Source: Actinomycetes bacterium
GTDB lineage: Bacteria; Actinomycetota; Acidimicrobiia; Acidimicrobiales; Bog-793
NCBI GenBank assembly: GCA_021823365.1
Contig: JAKAOD010000197.1
Span: 1 to 6,247, forward strand
DNA length: 6,247 bases
Direction: 5' to 3'
The translations under genes and the position numbers were made by a program. The notes below the pieces were generated by a model. The model saw nothing but the letters and a program-made list of their open reading frames with translations. It had not been told where the DNA came from and made no database searches. Shown here piece by piece: positions 1-4,185 of this stretch (its first letter is position 1; every line of letters starts with the position of its first letter).

Positions 1-125
1 CCGTCGGCGACCGCTGCCGCGACGACGTCGCCGATCCGCGACGCGCCGTCGAGCATCGAGTACTCGGTGTGCTGGTGGAGGTGGGCGAACGACCTCGCCG
101 TACGCGTCCCTCCGGGCCCAGCCAT
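1..125 (-). CDS. dnaE: DNA polymerase III subunit alpha, N-terminal fragment (runs off left edge)
   Basis: This is the start of the catalytic subunit of the replicative DNA polymerase, which copies the chromosome in the cytoplasm. Only the first 41 codons lie in the window; the rest is beyond base 1. Translation from the ATG at 125 gives a short Gly/Arg/Thr-rich leader, then FAHLHQHTEYSMLDG at residues 13-27, which is the N-terminal metal-binding motif of the PHP domain (H15, H17, H19). The sequence HTEYSMLDG is typical of the main DnaE1 polymerase rather than the error-prone DnaE2, which usually reads differently here. The start is supported by a GGAGG ribosome binding site 5 nt upstream. 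The gene lies 118 bp downstream of bpa on the same strand, and the gap holds an unusual inverted repeat. The family call is firm although the fragment is short. Confidence 0.9.
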   Translation of the reverse strand, partial: MAGPGGTRTARSFAHLHQHTEYSMLDGASRIGDVVAAAVAD

Positions 126-130
126 CGCGT

Positions 131-135
131 CCTCC
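131..135 (-). promoter_or_regulatory. Ribosome binding site of dnaE
   Basis: On the minus strand this reads GGAGG within GTGGAGGA, 5 nt before the ATG at 125. It is one of the clearest Shine-Dalgarno sites in the window and fixes the dnaE start. Confidence 0.75.
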
Positions 136-140
136 ACAGC

Positions 141-173
141 TCGTCCACACGCGCCGTCCACCGCTGTGGACGA
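141..173. repeat. DnaA-box-like inverted repeat upstream of dnaE
   Basis: Positions 141-149 read TCGTCCACA and positions 165-173 read its exact reverse complement, TGTGGACGA, separated by 15 nt. Each arm matches the actinobacterial DnaA box TTGTCCACA at 8 of 9 positions (established consensus in Streptomyces and mycobacteria). Two poorer TCCAC-containing copies lie at 130-138 and 154-162. The repeat sits between bpa and dnaE, ending 16 nt before the dnaE start codon. It could be a DnaA or other dimeric regulator site, or form a 9-bp stem in the dnaE leader RNA. The sequence shows the repeat; the role is inference. Confidence 0.5.
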
Positions 174-243
174 ACTACAGCCCTGTCATTCGTCCGCCCG
201 GCACGTTAGCGCGGGCGGCCCGCCTCGAGCTGAGCCCCGGGCG

Positions 244-762
244 TCAGAGGTAGGGCCCGGCGCGGCCCGCCTGCTCGCTGGTCGAGGCGGCCGGCAGGCT
301 TCGCCGCCGCATCTCCTCGAACTGGGCCCGCGCCGCGACCTGCTGGGCGAACAACGCCGCCTGGATCCCGTGGAACAGGCCCTCGAGCCACCCCACGAGC
401 TGGGCCTGCGCGAGCCGGATCTCGGCGTCGCTCGGCTCGTCTGAGGAGAAAGGCAGCGCCAGCCGGTCGAGCTCCTCGACGAGGTCCGGCGACAGCCCGT
501 CGGCGAGCTCGCGGACCGAGCTCTCGTAGATCTCCTTCATCCGCTGCCGGCTGGTCGGGTCGAGGGGCGCCTGGCGCACCTCCTCGAGCAGCTGGCGGAT
601 CATCGAGCCGACGCGCATGACCTTCGCCGGCTGCTCGATCGACTCGGCAGTCCCCTCCAGGGTCGCCTCACCCTCGCCGTCCGCGTCGACGGCGCCGGCG
701 TGCCGCCCGCCGCCGGTCCGCTGCTCGATCGAGGGGACGTTGGCGCTGTCGTGCTCGCTCAT
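244..762 (-). CDS. bpa: Bacterial proteasome activator (Bpa/PafE family)
   Basis: This 172-aa protein matches the ATP-independent ring-forming activator of the actinobacterial 20S proteasome. Bpa docks on the proteasome core and opens its gate so that unfolded proteins can enter without ATP. The N-terminal 43 or so residues are acidic and low in complexity, as in the mycobacterial homologue. The conserved helical body follows, with EQPAKVMRVGSMIRQLLEEV at residues 43-62, LDRLALPF at 98-105 and AQAQLVGWLEGLFHGIQAAL at 118-137. The last four residues are GPYL (169-172), equivalent to the degenerate HbYX motif GQYL of Mycobacterium tuberculosis Bpa that inserts into proteasome pockets. Length is close to that homologue (about 174 aa). 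The ATG at 762 is chosen because the frame upstream, to 1254, is the shadow of another gene. No clear Shine-Dalgarno is seen. A TAAGAA box 7 nt before the ATG may support leaderless expression. The proteasome genes themselves are not in the window. Confidence 0.95.
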   Translation of the reverse strand: MSEHDSANVPSIEQRTGGGRHAGAVDADGEGEATLEGTAESIEQPAKVMRVGSMIRQLLEEVRQAPLDPTSRQRMKEIYESSVRELADGLSPDLVEELDRLALPFSSDEPSDAEIRLAQAQLVGWLEGLFHGIQAALFAQQVAARAQFEEMRRRSLPAASTSEQAGRAGPYL

Positions 763-768
763 GGATCG

Positions 769-775
769 ATTCTTA
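769..775 (-). promoter_or_regulatory. Candidate -10 box for bpa, possibly leaderless
   Basis: The minus strand reads TAAGAAT here. Its first six bases, TAAGAA, end 7 nt before the bpa ATG. This is the spacing expected if transcription starts at the ATG, and there is no Shine-Dalgarno sequence. The last base of the hexamer departs from TANNNT and no good -35 box is seen, so the call is weak. Confidence 0.3.
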
Positions 776-840
776 CCCAGGAGCGGAGCGAGCGTGGTGA
801 TGCCGCGCCAGCTCGCCGGGCGACCGGGCCGCGCGAGGTG

Positions 841-855
841 CCCGGCGCAGCCGGG
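841..855 (-). terminator. Hairpin just after the 136-aa gene, possible terminator
   Basis: A perfect 6-bp GC stem (CCCGGC at 841-846, GCCGGG at 850-855) with a 3-nt loop lies 4 nt beyond the stop codon of the 860-1270 gene on the minus strand. There is no U-tract, so if it terminates, it is the tail-less type often proposed for actinobacteria. It would partly separate transcription of the 136-aa gene from bpa. Confidence 0.35.
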
Positions 856-859
856 GTGC

Positions 860-1270
860 TCAGGCGCCGGTGACCCGGCGGAGGTCCTCGAGGGAGAGCT
901 CGGCCGTGACCTCGCCGCCGCAGCGGTCGCAATGCGCCGTGTGGCGCCACGACCTGAGCAGCCGCGTGCCCGAGGAGTCGAGGTAGACGACGAACGCCTC
1001 GGAATCGGGGTCGAGCGCCAGGTGGCTGTAGCTCCGCCACTGCGTCGCGACCGACGAGGACATCCGCGGGCCCTTGAGGACCCGGCAGAAGCGGTGCCTC
1101 CCGGGGTCGAAGAGCCAGGTGCTGTGGCAGGACTCAAGCACGACGAACTCGGGTGCATCGACCGCGGCGGCCAGCAGGTGCGGCGCCGTGCGTAGCGGGG
1201 CGGAGCCGACCTCGCGCCGCCCGCCGGAGCGGGATTGGAACAGCTCGCGTACATCCACAGACCCGATCAT
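860..1270 (-). CDS. Conserved-looking protein of unknown function with C-terminal His/Cys cluster
   Basis: I do not recognise the family of this 136-aa protein. It appears soluble: no signal peptide or membrane segment is visible. The middle has alternating hydrophobic stretches that look like beta strands (EFVVLESC at 41-48, EAFVVYLDSSGTRLL at 91-105) and an FDPGRHRFCRVLKG segment at 55-68. Near the C-terminus H110, H113, C114 and C117 form the pattern HTAHCDRC, a plausible zinc-binding or redox site; C48 and C62 are further cysteines. The sequence then ends in a short acidic helix. The ATG at 1270 is preceded by AGGGGG at 5 nt; the open frame continues upstream to 1411 but that part is Arg-rich and unlike protein. 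The gene lies upstream of bpa on the same strand, 97 bp apart, with a hairpin between, so a role linked to protein quality control is possible but unproven. Confidence 0.75.
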   Translation of the reverse strand: MIGSVDVRELFQSRSGGRREVGSAPLRTAPHLLAAAVDAPEFVVLESCHSTWLFDPGRHRFCRVLKGPRMSSSVATQWRSYSHLALDPDSEAFVVYLDSSGTRLLRSWRHTAHCDRCGGEVTAELSLEDLRRVTGA

Positions 1271-1275
1271 GCCCG

Positions 1276-1281
1276 CCCCCT
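1276..1281 (-). promoter_or_regulatory. Ribosome binding site deciding the start of the 136-aa gene
   Basis: The minus strand reads AGGGGG 5 nt before the ATG at 1270. It favours this start over the in-frame start at 1411. The remaining 154-bp gap to the next gene (1271-1424) holds a small AT-richer patch around 1316-1323 that might contain a promoter, but no convincing -35/-10 pair was found. Confidence 0.55.
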
Positions 1282-1424
1282 GCGACGACCCCGACGCGGG
1301 CGCATTGCAGTCTCGTGAATATCGCGACGATCGGAGCGAGCGGGCGGCGGGTCGCCTCCGGACCGCGCGGCGGCTGGCCGGCACCCGAGACCCATGATCC
1401 CGGAGCCCCACGCGGCCGCGCCGG

Positions 1425-2180
1425 CTACACGAGCGGCCACGGGTACGGCCGGCGCTCGACGTCGGGTGCGGGGAAGCTCGGCCGCTCCAGCAGCCGGCGC
1501 GCCCGCGCCGCGAGGCTCGCCACCTCCGCTGCGTCGAGGAGCCCGCCGAGTCGCGCCGGCACCCCCCGCGCGATCTGCTCGCATCCGGCGACCAGGGCGG
1601 CGGGCAGCGGCTCGCCGGCGAAGTCCCACATCACGGTACGCAGCTTCGGCGAGCGATGGAAGCACAGCCCGTTGTCGATGGCCCAGACGTGCCGCTCAGC
1701 GTCGAGGAGCAGGTGACCACCCTTACGGTCGGCGTTGTTGACGAGGAGGTCGAAGCCGGCGACGAGTCGCAGGGCGTCGAGGAGCGCGGGGTCTTCGAGA
1801 AGAGTGAAGTAGTGCTGCTCGAAGTCGGCTTCGACGAAGCGCTGGAGCGAGCCCGGGCCAAAGGGCGCGTCGGCGCGCAGCACCGTCTCGGGAACGATCG
1901 ACAGCTCGAGCGCCGTCGACAGCTCGTAGGCCGCGACCTCCCGGCGGTACAGTCCGTCGGGGAAATCGCTGAGCGGCCGCTCGCCGGCCGCCGGCTTGTA
2001 GATCGCCCGCCCGCTGCGCTCGCCGAGCTGCACGCTGGCGAGCAGCGTCACGTTCGAGCTCCAGGGCATGCGGCCCTCGACCTCGACCTCGCCCGCCTCC
2101 AGCAGCTCCAGCCACCGCGGTCCGGCGGCCGGGCGACCCGTCAGGTCAGCGGGGGGTGATGCCCGTTCGTCCTCGGGCAC
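1425..2180 (-). CDS. SCO1664 family protein with PI3/4-kinase-like (HipA-like) fold
   Basis: This 251-aa protein belongs to the SCO1664 family, widespread in actinobacteria and of unknown function. Kinase-like motifs are visible: AIYKP with a putative ATP-binding lysine (K62), RREVAAYELS with a possible pairing glutamate (E81), a catalytic-loop-like LLVNNADRKGGH (N148, N149, D151, K153) and a metal-binding IDNG (D169, N170). These are the hallmarks of the PI3/4-kinase and HipA-type kinase fold; whether it phosphorylates anything is not known. Family conservation begins around WLELLEAGEVEVEGRM at residues 23-38. Two GTG starts are possible: 2180 (GAGGGG 6 nt upstream, 40-bp overlap with the DUF3090 gene) and 2222 (GGGAGG 5 nt upstream, 82-bp overlap, 265 aa). 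I prefer 2180 for its smaller overlap. It is the last gene of a coupled trio with DUF3090 and a phosphomutase-type protein. Confidence 0.88.
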   Translation of the reverse strand: MPEDERASPPADLTGRPAAGPRWLELLEAGEVEVEGRMPWSSNVTLLASVQLGERSGRAIYKPAAGERPLSDFPDGLYRREVAAYELSTALELSIVPETVLRADAPFGPGSLQRFVEADFEQHYFTLLEDPALLDALRLVAGFDLLVNNADRKGGHLLLDAERHVWAIDNGLCFHRSPKLRTVMWDFAGEPLPAALVAGCEQIARGVPARLGGLLDAAEVASLAARARRLLERPSFPAPDVERRPYPWPLV

Positions 2181-2644
2181 GTGTGACCCCTCGCGTCCAG
2201 CGGGTACCCGCACAACGGGCACGGCGGCCTCCCTGCCTGGACGAGCCGCACGCCCCGCACTGCCAGCGCCACGGCCTGCTCGCGCGTCAGCGACAGGCTC
2301 GCCTCGCCGCCCGGCGGATCGTCCCCGGAGACGCGCTCCTCGGCCAGCACGACGACCCGGTCCGCGCCGGCGTCGTAGGAGACGGCCAGGGTGCCGACGG
2401 TGAACTCGGGCTCGTCGAACTCCTCGAGCTCGAGTCCCTCCTCGTCGACCTCGATCGGCCCGGCGAGCCCCCGCAGCAGCCGCCCGAGATGCGCCGCCAG
2501 CGCACCGACCTGCTGCTTCTCGAGCTTCAGCGTGAGGAGTGAGCTCCCCTGGCGGGCCTGGATCAGGAAGACTCGGGCGCCCACCGGGCCGATCGTCCCG
2601 ACCGTGACCTTGTCGGGCGAGCCGAGCTCGTAGGAGGCGCTCAC
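2141..2644 (-). CDS. DUF3090 family protein
   Basis: This 167-aa protein is a DUF3090 member, a family of unknown function that travels with SCO1664 and MSMEG_4193 proteins in actinobacteria. The N-terminus SYELGSPDKVTVGTIGPVGA and the RVFLIQAR segment (25-32) are typical of the family. A long acidic run (EVDEEGLELEEFDEPEF, residues 65-81) lies in the middle. The C-terminus carries CPLCGYPLDARGHTCPRTNG (C142, C145, H154, C156), a probable zinc-ribbon-like site. The protein is somewhat shorter than the roughly 190 aa I recall for the family. Translation starts at GTG 2644: the GTG overlaps the TGA of the upstream phosphomutase gene as GTGA, and AGGGGTG lies upstream. The frame open further upstream to 3322 is a shadow of the phosphomutase gene. 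The gene end overlaps the SCO1664 gene start, so all three are probably translated together. Confidence 0.9.
   Translation of the reverse strand: MSASYELGSPDKVTVGTIGPVGARVFLIQARQGSSLLTLKLEKQQVGALAAHLGRLLRGLAGPIEVDEEGLELEEFDEPEFTVGTLAVSYDAGADRVVVLAEERVSGDDPPGGEASLSLTREQAVALAVRGVRLVQAGRPPCPLCGYPLDARGHTCPRTNGHHPPLT
2187..2192 (-). promoter_or_regulatory. Ribosome binding site favouring the 2180 start of the SCO1664 gene
   Basis: The minus strand reads GAGGGG 6 nt before GTG 2180, inside the end of the DUF3090 gene. A competing GGGAGG lies at 2228-2233 before GTG 2222, so the start choice stays open. Confidence 0.45.
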
Positions 2645-3363
2645 CGTGCCGGCACCCCTGCCCGCGCCCGCGTTCCCGCCCTCGCGCCTGCCCGCGCCGG
2701 CGCCCCTTCCCCCACAGGGTCGATGCCGAGGGAGGCGAGCTCGCCGGTCGAGTTCACCGTGAGCACCTTCGGACCGCTCGGGCCGTAGGCGACGATGCTC
2801 ACCGAGCAGGGGGACACCGTCGTGCGCTGCAGGAGGTCGAGCGGCGCGCCGAGGGCGTCGCCGACGGCGACCTTGATCGGGTCGGCATGGGAGACCGCCA
2901 CGACGACCTCGCCAGGGTGTCGCGCGACGATGCGCTCGACCGTCGCCGCGACCCGAGCCCGCAGCTCGGCGAAGGACTCTCCGGAGGGGAAGCGGAAGCC
3001 GGAGGGGTTCCGGAGCACGGCGTCCCACGCCGGCAGGCGGCGGAGCGCCGCGAGCTCCCCGCCGGTCCACTCGCCGAAGTCGCACTCGAGCAGGCCTCGC
3101 TCGATCTGCACCGGCTGGCCGAGCGCTCGGGCGACCGCCACGGCGGTCTCGCGGGCGCGCTCGAGCGGCGAAGAGTACACGGCGGTCACCCTGGAGAGAG
3201 CAGCGAGGCGCTCCCCCGCCTGCTCGGCTTCGAACCGGCCCTTCTCGGCGAGATGGAGGCCCTTGGCGCGCCCGGGAAGAACCTTGCCCGTCGTCGGCGT
3301 CGTCCCGTGGCGCACGAAGCACACGACGGTCGGACGCGCCGCAGCTCGAGCACGAGGAGACAT
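2641..3363 (-). CDS. MSMEG_4193-type histidine phosphatase/phosphomutase-like protein
   Basis: This 240-aa protein is a member of the histidine phosphatase (phosphoglycerate mutase-like) superfamily, MSMEG_4193 group. It has the phosphoacceptor motif CFVRHGTTPT with R18 and H19, YSSPLERARETA at 63-74 (R69), the likely acid/base glutamate in LLECDFGEW (E93) and the second histidine in VAVSHADPIK (H159). The catalytic set is therefore complete; the substrate is unknown. The last 25 or so residues form an Ala/Arg/Gly-rich tail beyond the family's usual end. The ATG at 3363 is chosen because homology begins just after it; the frame open upstream to 4077 is a shadow of the uracil-DNA glycosylase gene. 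No Shine-Dalgarno is evident, and a TACGTT box 7 nt upstream suggests a leaderless mRNA. It is the first gene of the trio with DUF3090 and SCO1664, overlapping DUF3090 by 4 nt. Confidence 0.9.
   Translation of the reverse strand: MSPRARAAARPTVVCFVRHGTTPTTGKVLPGRAKGLHLAEKGRFEAEQAGERLAALSRVTAVYSSPLERARETAVAVARALGQPVQIERGLLECDFGEWTGGELAALRRLPAWDAVLRNPSGFRFPSGESFAELRARVAATVERIVARHPGEVVVAVSHADPIKVAVGDALGAPLDLLQRTTVSPCSVSIVAYGPSGPKVLTVNSTGELASLGIDPVGEGAPARAGARAGTRARAGVPAR
2657..2698. repeat. Imperfect repeat encoding the Ala/Arg tail of the phosphomutase-like protein
   Basis: The 12-mer CCTGCCCGCGCC occurs at 2657-2668 and again at 2687-2698, 30 bp apart and thus in the same frame. Together with related CCCGC-rich steps it encodes ARAG-type peptide repeats near the C-terminus. 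Such sequence is prone to replication slippage, so the tail length may vary between strains. Confidence 0.5.
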
Positions 3364-3370
3364 GACGCCC

Positions 3371-3380
3371 AACGTAGCGT
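3371..3380. promoter_or_regulatory. Overlapping divergent -10 boxes for two leaderless genes
   Basis: On the plus strand TAGCGT (3375-3380) fits TANNNT and ends 7 nt before the ATG of the glycosylase gene. On the minus strand TACGTT (3376-3371) also fits TANNNT and ends 7 nt before the ATG of the phosphomutase gene. The boxes share two base pairs. This spacing is what leaderless transcripts need, and neither gene has a clear Shine-Dalgarno site. No good -35 boxes were found. RNA polymerase could probably occupy only one direction at a time. The role is inferred from spacing alone. Confidence 0.45.
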
Positions 3381-3387
3381 GGTCGGA

Positions 3388-4167
3388 ATGCAGCGACCGC
3401 CGCCTACGGACGCACCCGACCGCCGCGCGCCCACACCCGGCGGGCGCGCGTCCGGGTCCGATGAGCGCCGTCGGAAGCTCCTGGACCTTGCGACAAGGGT
3501 GGTCGACTGCCGCCGATGCCCGCGCCTCGTGGTCTGGCGCGAGGAGGCCGCGCAGAGCCGGCGTGCGGTCGCCTCCGGCGAAGGCTACTGGGCGCGGCCG
3601 GTGCCCGGCTTCGGGGACCCCGACGCGAGGCTCGTCCTCGTCGGCCTCGCGCCCGCGGCCCACGGAGGCAACCGCACGGGCCGCATGTTCACCGGGGACC
3701 GGTCCGGCGACTTCCTCTTCTCGGCGCTGCACCGGGCGGGCTTTGCCAGCATGCCCGAGAGCACTGGCCCTGACGACGGCCTGCGGCTCTCGGGCGCCTA
3801 CGTCACCGCCGCCGTCCGCTGCGCGCCGCCGGCCAACCGGCCCCTGCCCGAAGAGCGCGACCGGTGCGCGGCGTTCCTCGCCGAGGAGCTCGAGATCCTG
3901 AGCGGCGCTCGCGTCCTTCTCGCCCTCGGGGCCTTCGCCCTCGACGCGCTCTGGCGGCTCCCCCTCGTCTCGATGGGCGCACCGTGCCGCCGGCCCCGCT
4001 TCGCGCACGGCGCCGAGCTCGCGCTCGCGCCAGGGGGCCCCGGGCAGCGCCGGCGCACGCTCGTGTGCTCCTACCATCCGAGCCAGCGCAACGTCTTCAC
4101 CGGCCTCTTGACTCAGGAGATGTTCGACACCCTGATGGTCCGGGTCCGCGCCCTCGCCGATCGCTGA
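3388..4167 (+). CDS. udgB: Family 5 uracil-DNA glycosylase (UDGb type, iron-sulfur)
   Basis: This 259-aa enzyme removes uracil and probably other deaminated bases such as hypoxanthine from DNA, the first step of base-excision repair, an important task in GC-rich genomes where cytosine deamination is frequent. Motif A is GLAPAAHGGNRTGRMFTGDR (86-105), the family 5 form without the usual catalytic polar residue of other UDG families. Motif B is HPSQRN at 230-235 (H230). C41 and C44 (CRRC), C145 and C160 fit the C-x2-C...C-x14-C ligands of the 4Fe-4S cluster. SGAYVTAAVRCAPPANRP (135-152) is strongly like the mycobacterial homologue Rv1259. The ATG at 3388 lies 24 bp from the divergent phosphomutase start, with a TAGCGT box 7 nt before it; GTG 3379 is an alternative. 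The frame is open upstream to 2887 but that is antisense to the phosphomutase gene. It converges with the FrhB-like gene, 18 bp away. Confidence 0.93.
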   Translation: MQRPPPTDAPDRRAPTPGGRASGSDERRRKLLDLATRVVDCRRCPRLVVWREEAAQSRRAVASGEGYWARPVPGFGDPDARLVLVGLAPAAHGGNRTGRMFTGDRSGDFLFSALHRAGFASMPESTGPDDGLRLSGAYVTAAVRCAPPANRPLPEERDRCAAFLAEELEILSGARVLLALGAFALDALWRLPLVSMGAPCRRPRFAHGAELALAPGGPGQRRRTLVCSYHPSQRNVFTGLLTQEMFDTLMVRVRALADR

Positions 4168-4173
4168 GATCGG
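4157..4173. repeat. Small inverted repeat across the udgB stop codon
   Basis: CCGATC at 4157-4162 and GATCGG at 4168-4173 form a perfect 6-bp stem with a 5-nt loop that contains the TGA stop of udgB. It lies in the 18-bp space between converging genes, where a two-way terminator would be expected. There is no U-tract on either strand, so terminator function is only a possibility. Confidence 0.35.
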
Positions 4174-4185
4174 TGAAGCGAACGA

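Noticed and set aside
211..223. Possible hairpin after the bpa stop
   Set aside because: The stem is only 5 bp with a 3-nt loop in very GC-rich DNA and has no U-tract; not convincing as a terminator.
784..794. 11-mer CGGAGCGAGCG found here and at 1332-1342, both between genes
   Set aside because: Only two copies of a simple GC-rich word with internal GAGCG repetition; chance is a sufficient explanation.
763..1254. Upstream continuation of the bpa frame
   Set aside because: The added residues are Ser/Arg/Pro-rich with no similarity to Bpa and overlap the 136-aa gene in another frame; the family's N-terminus fits ATG 762.
1271..1411. Upstream continuation of the 136-aa gene
   Set aside because: The extra 47 residues are Arg-rich and unlike protein, and a good ribosome binding site points to ATG 1270.
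1656..2159. Plus-strand open frame of 167 codons
   Set aside because: It is antisense to the SCO1664 gene, whose protein has clear family motifs; long antisense frames are expected at this GC content.
2645..3322. Upstream continuation of the DUF3090 frame
   Set aside because: It lies within the phosphomutase-like gene in another frame and is Arg-rich; DUF3090 homology begins right at GTG 2644.
2887..3387. Upstream continuation of the uracil-DNA glycosylase frame
   Set aside because: It is antisense to the phosphomutase-like gene; family 5 enzymes do not need such an extension.
3364..4077. Upstream continuation of the phosphomutase-like frame
   Set aside because: It is antisense to the glycosylase gene and contains no recognisable domain; the RHG motif follows closely after ATG 3363.
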